Assembly (NCBI RefSeq): GCF_009601685.2
Contig: NZ_CP045701.2
Coordinates: 1,736,001 to 1,800,000, forward strand
Origin: Pseudomonas brassicacearum
Lineage (GTDB): Bacteria; Pseudomonadota; Gammaproteobacteria; Pseudomonadales; Pseudomonadaceae
DNA length: 64,000 bases
Direction: 5' to 3'
The translations under genes were made by a program, and so were the position numbers. The notes under the pieces were generated by a model. It searched no databases. It saw only the letters and a list, made by a program, of their open reading frames with translations, and was not told where the DNA came from. Positions 8,742 through 17,810 of the stretch are shown piece by piece (the stretch's first letter is position 1; every line of letters starts with the position of its first letter).

Positions 8742-8870
8742 GCTGTTCTCCTGCTGATTTCCCTCTCGGGGAAGACGTGTTGTTGTTATGTCCAGCGATG
8801 TATTAGAGATAACCCGAAGCAGGGAGATGTGCAGCACTCTGACAAAGGTGGGATGGGTAAAAGAATGGCA

Positions 8871-8896
8871 AATTCGTAAAGTTTTCGTTACGAATT
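8871..8896. promoter_or_regulatory. Putative PhhR (TyrR-type) operator
   Basis: Perfect 9-bp inverted repeat: AATTCGTAA at 8871-8879, an 8-nt loop, and TTACGAATT at 8888-8896. Read as a TyrR box (TGTAAA-N6-TTTACA) it gives CGTAAA-N6-GTTACG, keeping the GTAA/TTAC core and exact spacing. It lies between phhA and its known activator PhhR, which strengthens the assignment. No second box was found. Confidence 0.7.
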
Positions 8897-9016
8897 GACG
8901 GGTGCGCCGATGTTATCGGGATTTTCTTGTGGGAATCTGCCTATAGCTGTCACATAATCTTGACAGTTATTTCCGCTGCCGGTCGGAAACCCTCATGGCA
9001 AAGGCCGGGCTGCGCC

Positions 9017-9113
9017 GTAGGAGCTGCCGAAGGCTGCGATTTTTTGATCCTTTCGCTTGGGATTCAACTGTCTGGGAAAAGATCGCAGCCTCGCTTCGCT
9101 CGGCAGCTCCTAC
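9017..9113. repeat. REP-type palindrome (gtaggagctg class)
   Basis: Opens with gtaggagctgccgaaggctgcgat and closes with gatcgcagcctcgcttcgctcggcagctcctac. It lies 54 bp upstream of the phhR start, probably within its leader RNA. Confidence 0.85.
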
Positions 9114-9166
9114 AAGCGGGAACAAGCTCCCTTCCCACGAGTTTCCAATACACATCGGGCCTTTTC

Positions 9167-10729
9167 ATGCGCATCAAAGTCCATTGCCAGAACCGCATCG
9201 GCATCCTGCGGGACATCCTCAACCTGTTGGTGGAGTACGGCATCAACGTCGCCCGGGGGGAGGTGGGCGGCGAGCATGGCAACGCGATCTACCTGCACTG
9301 CCCAAACCTGATCAACATCCAGTTCCAGGCGCTGCGTCCGAAATTCGAAGGTATCGCCGGGGTATTTGGCGTCAAGCGTGTAGGGCTGATGCCCAGCGAG
9401 CGTCGGCACATGGAACTCAACGCCTTGCTCGGCGCTTTGGAATTCCCGGTGCTGTCCATCGACATGGGCGGCTCCATCGTTGCGGCTAACCGAGCGGCGG
9501 CGCAGTTGCTCGGGGTGCGAGTGGACGAGGTGCCGGGGATTCCCCTGTCCCGCTATGCCGAGGATTTCGACTTGCCGGAACTGGTGCGGGCCAACCAGTC
9601 GCGCATCAACGGCCTGCGGGTCAAGGTCAAGGGCGATGTGTTCCTGGCGGACATCGCGCCGCTGCAATCGGAACACGACGACAGCGAAGCCATGGCCGGT
9701 GCGGTGCTGACGCTGCACCGGGCCGACCGGGTGGGCGAACGTATCTATAACGTGCGCAAACAGGAATTGCGTGGCTTCGACAGTATTTTCCAGAGTTCGA
9801 AGGTCATGGCGGCGGTGGTGCGCGAGGCCCGGCGCATGGCACCGCTGGACGCGCCGCTGTTAATAGAAGGTGAAACCGGTACCGGCAAGGAACTGCTGGC
9901 CCGCGCCTGTCACCTGGCGAGCCCGCGCGGGCAATCGCCACTGATGGCGCTCAACTGTGCCGGGCTGCCGGAGTCCATGGCCGAGACCGAGCTGTTCGGC
10001 TACGGCCCGGGGGCCTTCGAGGGTGCCAGGGCCGAAGGCAAGCTCGGCCTGCTGGAACTGACCGCCGGGGGAACGCTGTTTCTCGATGGTGTCGGGGAGA
10101 TGAGCCCGCGCCTGCAAGTGAAACTGCTGCGCTTTCTGCAGGACGGTTGCTTCCGGCGTGTCGGCAGCGATGAAGAGGTGTACCTGGACGTCAGGGTGAT
10201 CTGCGCCACCCAGGTCGATTTGTCCGAACTCTGCGCCCGGGGTGAATTCCGTCAGGACTTGTACCACCGCTTGAACGTCCTTTCCTTGCACATCCCACCG
10301 CTGCGCGAATGCCTCGATGGCCTGGCGCCGCTGGTGGAACATTTCCTCGACCAGGCCAGCCGCCAGATCGGCTGTGCCCTGCCCAAGCTGGCCCCGGCGG
10401 CGATGGACCGTCTCAGTCACTACCACTGGCCGGGCAACGTCCGGCAGTTGGAAAACGTGCTGTTCCAGGCCGTTTCCCTGTGCGACGGCGGCACGGTGAA
10501 GGCTGAGCATATCCGCCTGCCGGACTACGGCGTGCGCCAACCCCTTGGCGATTTTTCCCTTGAGGGTGGGCTGGACGAGATCGTCGGGCGTTTCGAGAAA
10601 GCGGTGCTGGAGCGCTTGTACTCCGAGCACCCCAGTAGCCGGCAACTGGGCAAGCGGCTGGGGGTTTCCCATACGACCATTGCCAATAAGTTGCGCGAAT
10701 ATGAGGTCGGCAAGGAGCCCGGAGCGTAA
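9167..10729 (+). CDS. phhR: PhhR, TyrR-type regulator of aromatic amino acid catabolism
   Basis: Protein of 520 residues with the TyrR order: ACT domain (1-70, MRIKVHCQNRIGILRDIL), PAS domain (about 80-185), AAA+ domain with Walker A GETGTGKE (235-242) and Walker B GGTLFLDGVGEM, then a C-terminal helix-turn-helix (RLGVSHTTIANKLREYE, last ~35 residues). The sigma-54 contact loop reads GAFEGA (282-287) rather than GAFTGA, as in TyrR-like proteins that do not rely on sigma-54. ATG 9167 is chosen because the ACT domain begins there; the open frame to 8927 crosses the REP element. It activates phhABC in related species. Confidence 0.93.
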   Translation: MRIKVHCQNRIGILRDILNLLVEYGINVARGEVGGEHGNAIYLHCPNLINIQFQALRPKFEGIAGVFGVKRVGLMPSERRHMELNALLGALEFPVLSIDMGGSIVAANRAAAQLLGVRVDEVPGIPLSRYAEDFDLPELVRANQSRINGLRVKVKGDVFLADIAPLQSEHDDSEAMAGAVLTLHRADRVGERIYNVRKQELRGFDSIFQSSKVMAAVVREARRMAPLDAPLLIEGETGTGKELLARACHLASPRGQSPLMALNCAGLPESMAETELFGYGPGAFEGARAEGKLGLLELTAGGTLFLDGVGEMSPRLQVKLLRFLQDGCFRRVGSDEEVYLDVRVICATQVDLSELCARGEFRQDLYHRLNVLSLHIPPLRECLDGLAPLVEHFLDQASRQIGCALPKLAPAAMDRLSHYHWPGNVRQLENVLFQAVSLCDGGTVKAEHIRLPDYGVRQPLGDFSLEGGLDEIVGRFEKAVLERLYSEHPSSRQLGKRLGVSHTTIANKLREYEVGKEPGA

Positions 10730-10773
10730 TCAAATGTGGTGCGGTTGCCGGATGGGTAAACCTTTGCCTTGCA

Positions 10774-10796
10774 GCGGCACGACACCGCCGGTTTTT
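10774..10796 (+). terminator. Weak candidate terminator of phhR
   Basis: A short GCGG/CCGC stem (10774-10777 with 10785-10788, 7-nt loop) is followed at 10792 by five Ts. The stem is short, so termination is uncertain. Confidence 0.3.
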
Positions 10797-10875
10797 CGTC
10801 TTCGATACATTTGCACAATCGCTTCCAGAACCTCCAGGCCCTTTGTTTACCGGGTCCATCAGCGCCAGAAAAAAG

Positions 10876-10892
10876 TTGGTCTGCAAATTGCT
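10876..10892 (+). promoter_or_regulatory. Sigma-54 promoter of flgF operon
   Basis: TTGGTCTGCAAATTGCT has GG at 10878-10879 and GC at 10890-10891 with exactly 10 nt between them, plus the TTGC -12 box. It lies 57 bp upstream of the flgF start. In P. aeruginosa the flgFGHIJKL operon is a RpoN/FleR-dependent class. Confidence 0.8.
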
Positions 10893-10948
10893 TGAGGCTG
10901 TGCAACACAGCAGTGGGCGGCAAACGTCCGGCATGCAGAGGAACGACA

Positions 10949-11686
10949 GTGGACAAGTACCTTTATGTGGCAATGACCGGCGCCAGCCAGAACGCACTGG
11001 CGCAGCGGGCCCATGCCAACAACCTGGCGAACATCTCCACCAATGGTTTTCAGAAAGACCTGGAGCAGGCGCGCTCGATGCCGGTGTTCGGCGACAGCTT
11101 TCCGGCGCGGGCGTTTGCCATGTCCGAACGGCCTGCCACGGACTTCACTCCGGGGGCGCTGGTAGAAACCGGTCGTGACCTCGATGTGGCGGTCAGTGGG
11201 CCGGGCTGGATGGCCGTGCAGAACCCCGATGGCGGTGAAAGCTACGTGCGCACCGGCAGCCTCAATGTTGACGCCTTGGGCGTGCTGCGCGCCGGCAACG
11301 GTATGCCGGTGATGGGCAACGGCGGTCCGATCGCCGTGCCGCCAGAGCAGAAGATCGAAATCGGCCAGGACGGCACCATCAGCATCCGCGCCATGGGCGA
11401 AGGCCCGCGGGTGATGGCTGAAGTGGACCGCATCAAGCTGGTCAATCCGGACCTCAAGAACATGACCAAGGGCCTGGATGGTTCGATCCGGACCAAGGAC
11501 GGCCAACCGGCGCCCATTGATGCCAATGTGCAGTTGGTGTCGGGTTTCCAGGAGGCGAGCAACGTCAATGCCGTGGATGAAATGACCTCGGTGCTGGCCC
11601 TGGCCAAGCAGTTCGAGCTTCACGTCAAGATGATGAACACCGCCAAAGAAGGCGACGAGGCCATGGCTCGGGTCTTGCAGATCTAA
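10949..11686 (+). CDS. flgF: Proximal rod protein FlgF
   Basis: Protein of 245 residues, the usual FlgF length. It starts with the flagellar rod/hook signature VAMTGASQNALAQRAHANNLANISTNGFQKD and ends with the family C-terminal block EASNVNAVDEMTSVLALAKQFELHVKMM. It forms part of the cell-proximal rod. The start is a GTG at 10949 preceded by AGAGGA; the longer open frame back to 10769 has no ribosome site and would cross the sigma-54 promoter. First gene of flgFGHIJKL. Confidence 0.95.
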   Translation: MDKYLYVAMTGASQNALAQRAHANNLANISTNGFQKDLEQARSMPVFGDSFPARAFAMSERPATDFTPGALVETGRDLDVAVSGPGWMAVQNPDGGESYVRTGSLNVDALGVLRAGNGMPVMGNGGPIAVPPEQKIEIGQDGTISIRAMGEGPRVMAEVDRIKLVNPDLKNMTKGLDGSIRTKDGQPAPIDANVQLVSGFQEASNVNAVDEMTSVLALAKQFELHVKMMNTAKEGDEAMARVLQI

Positions 11687-11735
11687 CCATTAACTAAAGC
11701 GTCGCGCCGAAAAACAGGCGTACGAGGAGAATCGA

Positions 11736-12521
11736 ATGCTTCCGGCTCTATGGGTTGCCAAAACAGGTCTGTCCGCCCAGGACACCAACCTGACGACCAT
11801 TTCCAACAACCTGGCGAACGTTTCGACCACGGGTTTCAAACGTGATCGTGCCGAGTTCCAGGACCTGCTGTATCAGGTGAAACGCCAGCCTGGCGCCCAG
11901 TCGACCCAGGACAGCGAACTGCCGTCGGGCCTGCAAGTGGGTACCGGTGTGCGCATCGTCGGCACGCAGAAAAACTTCAACGCCGGCAGCCTGCAAACCA
12001 CCGAGCAGCCCCTGGACATGGCCATCGACGGTCGCGGTTTCTTCCAGATCCTGCAGCCGGACGGCACCACGTCCTACACCCGCGACGGTACGTTCCACCT
12101 CGACTCCAACGGCCAGATCGTCAACGCCAGCGGTTTCGCCCTGGAGCCGGCCATCATCATTCCGAACGATGCCCAGACCTTTACCGTGGGCCGTGACGGC
12201 ACCGTGTCCATCACCGTGGCGGGCAACCCGGCCGCCCAGGTGATCGGCAACCTGCAGACCGCCGACTTCATCAACCCGGCCGGCCTGCAAGCGGTGGGCA
12301 ACAACCTGTTCCTGGAAACCGCCGCCAGTGGCGCGCCGCAAGTCGGCACCCCGGGCCTGAACGGCTTCGGCACCACGCTGCAGAACACCCTGGAAACGTC
12401 CAACGTAAGCACCGTCGAGGAGATGGTCAACATGATCACCACCCAGCGTGCCTACGAGATGAACTCCAAGGTGATCTCCACTGCCGACCAGATGCTCTCG
12501 TTCGTTACGCAGAATCTGTAA
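11736..12521 (+). CDS. flgG: Distal rod protein FlgG
   Basis: Protein of 261 residues, exactly the usual length. N-terminal rod signature (LWVAKTGLSAQDTNLTTISNNLANVSTTGFKRDRAEFQDL) and C-terminal SNVSTVEEMVNMITTQRAYEMNSKVI. FlgG polymerises to make the distal rod under the hook. GAGGAG precedes the ATG. Second gene of the operon, 49 bp after flgF. Confidence 0.97.
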   Translation: MLPALWVAKTGLSAQDTNLTTISNNLANVSTTGFKRDRAEFQDLLYQVKRQPGAQSTQDSELPSGLQVGTGVRIVGTQKNFNAGSLQTTEQPLDMAIDGRGFFQILQPDGTTSYTRDGTFHLDSNGQIVNASGFALEPAIIIPNDAQTFTVGRDGTVSITVAGNPAAQVIGNLQTADFINPAGLQAVGNNLFLETAASGAPQVGTPGLNGFGTTLQNTLETSNVSTVEEMVNMITTQRAYEMNSKVISTADQMLSFVTQNL

Positions 12522-12593
12522 CCGCGTCGCAACGTCCGTCATTACGTAGACAGGGCGGCCCCAGGGTCGCCTGCAACACCAAGAGGTAGGGTC

Positions 12594-13289
12594 ATGAAAC
12601 GCTTCGTATCTGTTCTGGCACTGAGTGGGGTCACCGCGCTCGCGGGCTGTGTCGCGCCGACACCCAGGCCCAATGACCCGTATTACGCCCCGGTGTTGCC
12701 GCGCACGCCGTTGCCGGCTGCGGCCAACAATGGTTCGATCTACCAGGCCGGCTTCGAGCAGAACCTGTACAGCGACCGCAAGGCCTTCCGGGTCGGTGAC
12801 ATCATCACTATCACCCTGAACGAGCGGACCCAGGCCAGCAAGAACGCCAACTCGCAGATCGACAAGACCAGCGAGACCAGCGTTGGCCTGACCTCGCTGT
12901 TCGGCTCCAGCCTGACCACCAACAACCCGATCGGTGGCGGCGACCTGAGCCTCAACGCCGGCTACGGCTCCGACCGTGCCACCAAAGGCGACAGCAAGTC
13001 CGGCCAGAGCAACAGCCTGACCGGTTCGATTACCGTGACCGTCGCCGATGTGTTGCCCAACGGCATCATCGTCGTGCGCGGCGAGAAGTGGCTGACCCTC
13101 AACACCGGTGACGAACTGGTGCGCATCGCCGGCATGGTTCGCGCCGACGACATTGCCACCGACAACACGGTTTCCTCGACCCGTGTGGCCGATGCGCGCA
13201 TCACCTACTCGGGCACCGGCGCCTTTGCCGATGCGAGTCAACCGGGTTGGTTCGACCGTTTCTTCCTCAGCCCGAAGTTCCCTTTCTAG
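12594..13289 (+). CDS. flgH: Flagellar L-ring lipoprotein FlgH
   Basis: Protein of 231 residues. It begins with a lipoprotein signal peptide ending in a lipobox (TALAGC, acylated cysteine C19), as expected for the outer-membrane L ring. Family blocks include [21 protein letters not shown] and [37 protein letters not shown] is the ribosome site. The TAG stop abuts flgI. Confidence 0.97.
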   Translation: MKRFVSVLALSGVTALAGCVAPTPRPNDPYYAPVLPRTPLPAAANNGSIYQAGFEQNLYSDRKAFRVGDIITITLNERTQASKNANSQIDKTSETSVGLTSLFGSSLTTNNPIGGGDLSLNAGYGSDRATKGDSKSGQSNSLTGSITVTVADVLPNGIIVVRGEKWLTLNTGDELVRIAGMVRADDIATDNTVSSTRVADARITYSGTGAFADASQPGWFDRFFLSPKFPF

Positions 13290-14405
13290 GTGGCCCCGTT
13301 GAATCTTAAACAGCTGTTGATCGGTGCCTTGGTAATGTCGGCAGCCTTTAGCGCTCAAGCCGAGCGTCTGAAGGACATCGCCAGCATTTCCGGCGTGCGT
13401 TCCAACCAGTTGATCGGCTACGGCCTGGTCGTGGGCCTGAACGGCACCGGTGACCAGACCACCCAGACCCCGTTCACCCTGCAGACCTTCAACAACATGT
13501 TGTCGCAGTTCGGTATCAAGGTGCCGGCCGGCTCCGGTAACGTGCAGTTGAAGAACGTCGCGGCGGTGTCGGTCAGTGCCGATCTGCCGGCGTTCGCCAA
13601 GCCTGGCCAGCAGGTGGATATCACCGTTTCGTCCATCGGTAACTCCAAGAGCCTGCGTGGCGGCACCCTGCTGCTGACGCCGCTCAAGGGTATCGACGGC
13701 AACGTCTACGCCATCGCCCAGGGCAACCTGGTGGTCGGCGGTTTCGATGCCGAGGGGCGCGACGGTTCGAAGATCACCGTCAACGTTCCGTCGGCCGGTC
13801 GCATCCCTGGCGGTGCGTCGGTGGAGCGTGCGGTGCCGAGCGGTTTCAACCAGGGCAACAGCCTGACGCTGAACCTCAACCGTTCCGACTTCACCACCGC
13901 CAAGCGTATCGTCGACAAGATCAACGACATGCTCGGCCCAGGCGTGGCCCAGGCCCTCGACGGTGGTTCGGTGCGCGTCACGGCGCCGCTGGATCCGAGC
14001 CAGCGGGTCGACTACCTGTCGATCCTGGAAAACCTTGAGGTCGACCCGGGCCAGGCGGTGGCGAAAGTCATCATCAACTCGCGTACCGGCACCATCGTGA
14101 TCGGCCAGAACGTCAAGGTGTCTCCGGCCGCCGTGACCCACGGCAGCCTGACCGTGACCATCACCGAAGACCCGATCGTCAGCCAGCCGGGGCCGCTGTC
14201 CAACGGCCAGACCGCCGTGGTGCCCCGCTCGCGAGTCAATGCCGAGCAGGAAGCCAAGCCGATGTTCAAGTTCGGCCCGGGCACTACCCTGGATGAAATC
14301 GTCCGGGCGGTGAACCAGGTCGGCGCGGCGCCGGGCGACCTGATGGCGATCCTCGAAGCCTTGAAGCAGGCCGGCGCGTTGCAAGCCGACCTCATTGTGA
14401 TTTGA
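13290..14405 (+). CDS. flgI: Flagellar P-ring protein FlgI
   Basis: Protein of 368-371 residues with a Sec signal peptide ([16 protein letters not shown] then ERL) directing it to the periplasm, where it forms the P ring around the rod. Family blocks [28 protein letters not shown] and [12 protein letters not shown] are clear. The start is uncertain: GTG at 13290 directly follows the flgH stop, but TTG at 13299 has a better-placed AGGTGG. Both leave the mature protein unchanged. Confidence 0.95.
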   Translation: MAPLNLKQLLIGALVMSAAFSAQAERLKDIASISGVRSNQLIGYGLVVGLNGTGDQTTQTPFTLQTFNNMLSQFGIKVPAGSGNVQLKNVAAVSVSADLPAFAKPGQQVDITVSSIGNSKSLRGGTLLLTPLKGIDGNVYAIAQGNLVVGGFDAEGRDGSKITVNVPSAGRIPGGASVERAVPSGFNQGNSLTLNLNRSDFTTAKRIVDKINDMLGPGVAQALDGGSVRVTAPLDPSQRVDYLSILENLEVDPGQAVAKVIINSRTGTIVIGQNVKVSPAAVTHGSLTVTITEDPIVSQPGPLSNGQTAVVPRSRVNAEQEAKPMFKFGPGTTLDEIVRAVNQVGAAPGDLMAILEALKQAGALQADLIVI

Positions 14406-14415
14406 GGGGCGAGCC

Positions 14416-15720
14416 ATGGATATGCGCAAGGGCGCTTTGATCAGCGGGGACTCGGGTTCCTACTCGGACCTGAACCGCTTGAACCAGCTCAAGGTCGGCG
14501 ACAAGAACAGCGACAGCAACCTGCGTAAAGTGGCACAGGAATTCGAGTCGCTGTTCCTTGGCGAAATGCTCAAGTCCATGCGTTCGGCCACCGAGGCCTT
14601 GGGCAAGGACAATCCGATGAACACGCCAGAAGCCAAGCAGTACCAGGAAATGTACGACCAGCAGTTGGCCGTTTCCATGTCCCGCGAAGGCGGTGGTATT
14701 GGCCTGGCCGATGTGCTGCTGCGCCAGATGTCCAAGAACAAGCCACTGGCCCCCGGCGAGGCGGCGACCTTGTCGGCTGCCAAGCAACAAGAGGCGCTGG
14801 ACAAGGTTGCCAAGGCGCCGGTGCCGACACCGCTGGCTGCCGGGACCCTGCCTACTGACGGCCCATTGTCGCGTATCAGTGGCCAGCGTCCGTTGTGGGC
14901 TTCGCGGGCCGTGAGTGCATCGCAAGGGGCCGAGGGCGTCCACCGCAACGACATGGAATTGCTCAACCAGCGCCGCCTGGCCCTGCCACCGAAACTGGCC
15001 GACCGCCTGCTCGCCGGGCTGGTGCCTTCGGCGGCGGTCAATGCCGATGTGCCTGCGCAGAACGTCCTGACGGATCGCGCCATCGCCGCCGTCAAGCCGG
15101 CCACTGGCGACCTGGCCAATGGCGACTGGTTGGCCGCACTCAAGGCCGCCGAGCCGAAAGGCGACATGCAGGTCTATGGCCGCGCCGTGGCACAGCCACC
15201 GCTGGCACCGGCCCGCAAGGCCTTCCGCGATGCCGATGAATTCGTCAATGCCATGTTGCCAATGGCCAAGGAAGCGGCCGATCGCATTGGCGTCGACCCG
15301 CGTTACCTGGTAGCCCAGGCCGCCCTGGAAACCGGTTGGGGCAAATCGGTCATGCGCCAGCCCGATGGCAGCAGCAGTCACAACCTGTTCGGCATCAAGG
15401 CCAGCCAAAACTGGAAGGGCGATTCAGCCCGGGCGATTACCAGCGAATTCCGTAATGGCGCGATGGTCAAGGAGACGGCCGAGTTCCGTTCCTACGCCTC
15501 GTACCGTGACAGTTTCCATGACCTGGTCAATCTGCTGCAAAGCAACAGTCGCTATCAAGATGTGCTGAAGTCGGCCGATAACCCGGAACAGTTTGTACGC
15601 GAGTTGCAGAAGGCCGGTTACGCCACCGACCCGCACTACGCCAGCAAGATTTCGAACATAGCCCGGCAGATGACGAGTTACCAAAACTACGCTTCTGCAG
15701 GCGCCACCACGACTTTATAA
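14416..15720 (+). CDS. flgJ: Rod-capping peptidoglycan hydrolase FlgJ
   Basis: Protein of 434 residues, a dual-domain FlgJ longer than the ~313 residues of the E. coli protein because of an extended linker. The N-terminal rod-binding domain is at about 35-105 (QEFESLFLGEMLKSMR). The linker (about 110-265) is Ala/Pro-rich. The C-terminal glucosaminidase domain (about 270-425) contains the catalytic glutamate E305 in QAALETGWGKS and DPHYASKISNIARQM. It locally digests peptidoglycan so the rod can pass the wall. It follows flgI by 10 bp. Confidence 0.95.
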   Translation: MDMRKGALISGDSGSYSDLNRLNQLKVGDKNSDSNLRKVAQEFESLFLGEMLKSMRSATEALGKDNPMNTPEAKQYQEMYDQQLAVSMSREGGGIGLADVLLRQMSKNKPLAPGEAATLSAAKQQEALDKVAKAPVPTPLAAGTLPTDGPLSRISGQRPLWASRAVSASQGAEGVHRNDMELLNQRRLALPPKLADRLLAGLVPSAAVNADVPAQNVLTDRAIAAVKPATGDLANGDWLAALKAAEPKGDMQVYGRAVAQPPLAPARKAFRDADEFVNAMLPMAKEAADRIGVDPRYLVAQAALETGWGKSVMRQPDGSSSHNLFGIKASQNWKGDSARAITSEFRNGAMVKETAEFRSYASYRDSFHDLVNLLQSNSRYQDVLKSADNPEQFVRELQKAGYATDPHYASKISNIARQMTSYQNYASAGATTTL

Positions 15721-15730
15721 GGTCTGAACC

Positions 15731-17797
15731 ATGAGTTTGCTCAATATAGGGATGTCGGGTCTGTCAGCAAGCCAGACTGCGTTGGTGACCACGGGTAACA
15801 ACATCGCCAACGTCGATACCGCCGGTTATTCGCGCCAGCAGACCGTGCAGACCACCAAGGCCTCGAACCAGTACGGCAACGTGTTCATCGGTTCCGGCAC
15901 GACCCTGGCCGATGTGCGTCGGGTGTATAACGCCTTCCTTGAAGCACAACTGAAAACCACCACGTCGCTCAACAGTGACGCGGCGGCCTATCAGGGGCAA
16001 ATCACGCCACTCGATTCCCTGTTGTCGGACAGCGGCACCGGTCTCAACGGGGCGCTGACCAAGTTTTTCGCCTCGGTGCAGAACGTCAACGCCAAGCCGG
16101 GTGACGATGCGTCCCGCCAGTTGCTGCTCAGCGATGCCCAGGCCTTGAGCAACCGTTTCAATTCGGTTGCCAGCCAGTTGACCGAGCAGAGCCAGAACAT
16201 CAACGGCAACCTGTCGAACATGGTGGAGCAGGTCAACAACCTGGCGGCCACCGTTGCGCAGTTGAACAAGAAAATCGCCGAAGTCTCCAACTCCGGTGGC
16301 GCACCCAATGACCTGCTCGATGCCCGCAGCGAAACCATTCGCCAGCTCTCGACGTTCACCGGCACGCAGGTCGTCGAGAACGGCAGCAGCCTGGACATCT
16401 ACCTGGGCTCCGGCCAACCACTGGTGATGGGCAATACCGTCAATACCCTCGAAGCGGTGCCGGACAAGAACGATCCGGGGCGCATTGGCATCCAGCTCAA
16501 CAGTGGCTCCAGCTCCATGGACTTGACGTCGGTGCTCACCGGCGGCGAGATCGGTGGCTTGATGCGCTACCGCAGCACCGTGCTCGACCCGGCCATGAAC
16601 GAGCTGGGTCGCGTGGCCCTGGTGGTCGCCGACCAGATGAACAGCATCCAGGCTTCGGGTATCGACATGAACGGGGCCTTCGGCTCCAACCTGTTCAGCA
16701 ACATCAACAGCGCTGCGCAAATGAGTCAGCGCAGTGTTGCGTCGTTGAACAACAGTGCGGGCTCCGGCAACTTCAACATTGCCATCGAAGACACCGGCAA
16801 GCTGACCACCAACGATTACAAGGTGACGTTCACCAGCGGCACGGACTACACCGTCCAGCGCCTGCCCGACGGCACCTCGATGGGCGCGTTCAACACCGCG
16901 ACCACGCCGCCGCCGGTGATCGACGGTTTCTCGATGACCTTCGCCAACGGCACCGCAGCCGCCGGCGACTCGTTCAAGCTCACCCCGACCCGCAACGCGG
17001 CGGCCAGCATCAAGACCGAGATGACCGACTCCAAGCGGCTGGCGATTGCCGCGCCGTTGGGCGCCGCCATCGTGCCAGGGGGCAGCGGTACGCTGACCAT
17101 TCCGGCCAGCGGCCAGCCAACCATGACGACGAAGCTGGACATCTACGATGAGGCCACCACCAGCATCATCCAGAACGGCATCAAGAATTCCATGCCGGTC
17201 AAAGTGGTGTTCGGCGCGACCTCGGCCGATGGCACGAGCCAGGCTTATCAGTTGCTTGATGCACAAGGCGGTACGATCAGCAGCGGTACGATCAAGCCCG
17301 GCGAAAGCAACACCCTGAGCCTGAGTGTTCCGCTCAAGGACGCCAGCGGCAACCCGATCCTGGATTCGTCCGTACCGCCGGTGCAGCGCACCGTCACGTT
17401 CGACATGTCCATTGCCGGTGCCCCGTCCGATGGTGCCTCCATTAATGTCAGCCTCAGCCAGCCCGGCAGCCTGGACAACCGTAACGGTACTGTCCTGGCG
17501 GGTTTGCAGACTGCCAAGACCGTGGATACCGATTCTTCCAGCAAGGGTATTTCCCTGAACGATGCCTACGGCAAGCTGGTAGAAGGCGTAGGTTCCAAGG
17601 CCGCCCAAGGCAAGCTCGACAGCGCCGCCACCGGCGCGATCCTGGATAACGCCAAGAACGCCCGCGACTCGCTGTCGGGCGTGGACCTGGATGAAGAAAC
17701 CGGCAATCTGGTCAAATTCCAGCAGTACTACACCGCGTCTTCGCAGATCATCAAGGCTGCGCAGGAAATCTTCAGCACGCTGATCAACAGTCTTTAA
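15731..17797 (+). CDS. flgK: Hook-filament junction protein FlgK (HAP1)
   Basis: Protein of 688 residues, typical of Pseudomonas FlgK and longer than the enteric 550. N-terminus: MSLLNIGMSGLSASQTALVTTGNNIANVDTAGYSRQQ, the rod/hook/HAP signature. C-terminus: DEETGNLVKFQQYYTASSQIIKAAQEIFSTLINSL, the helical export/assembly end. The middle (about 350-620) is the variable surface-exposed region, rich in Ser/Thr/Gly. It joins hook to filament together with FlgL. Ribosome site is within the short gap after flgJ. Confidence 0.96.
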   Translation: MSLLNIGMSGLSASQTALVTTGNNIANVDTAGYSRQQTVQTTKASNQYGNVFIGSGTTLADVRRVYNAFLEAQLKTTTSLNSDAAAYQGQITPLDSLLSDSGTGLNGALTKFFASVQNVNAKPGDDASRQLLLSDAQALSNRFNSVASQLTEQSQNINGNLSNMVEQVNNLAATVAQLNKKIAEVSNSGGAPNDLLDARSETIRQLSTFTGTQVVENGSSLDIYLGSGQPLVMGNTVNTLEAVPDKNDPGRIGIQLNSGSSSMDLTSVLTGGEIGGLMRYRSTVLDPAMNELGRVALVVADQMNSIQASGIDMNGAFGSNLFSNINSAAQMSQRSVASLNNSAGSGNFNIAIEDTGKLTTNDYKVTFTSGTDYTVQRLPDGTSMGAFNTATTPPPVIDGFSMTFANGTAAAGDSFKLTPTRNAAASIKTEMTDSKRLAIAAPLGAAIVPGGSGTLTIPASGQPTMTTKLDIYDEATTSIIQNGIKNSMPVKVVFGATSADGTSQAYQLLDAQGGTISSGTIKPGESNTLSLSVPLKDASGNPILDSSVPPVQRTVTFDMSIAGAPSDGASINVSLSQPGSLDNRNGTVLAGLQTAKTVDTDSSSKGISLNDAYGKLVEGVGSKAAQGKLDSAATGAILDNAKNARDSLSGVDLDEETGNLVKFQQYYTASSQIIKAAQEIFSTLINSL

Positions 17798-17810
17798 GGA
17801 GTCGTAGCCC

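Larger units (their letters stand above)
8742..9166. other. phhA-phhR divergent intergenic region
   Basis: This 425-bp gap holds the control region for both divergent transcription units. Seen within it: a PhhR/TyrR-type inverted repeat (8871-8896) and a REP palindrome (9017-9113) that lies on the phhR side. I searched the phhA strand for a GG-N10-GC sigma-54 element and found none. No convincing coding frame: an open frame in line with phhR runs back to 8927, but it crosses the REP element. Confidence 0.7.

Noticed and set aside
8742..8870. Sigma-54 promoter for phhA
   Set aside because: No GC-N10-CC (reverse of GG-N10-GC) element was found on the phhA strand in this interval.
11748..14429. 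893-codon open frame on the minus strand across flgG-flgI
   Set aside because: It is antisense to three certain flagellar genes, is full of His/Arg/Gly/Val typical of reverse-frame GC-rich sequence, and has no recognisable domain.
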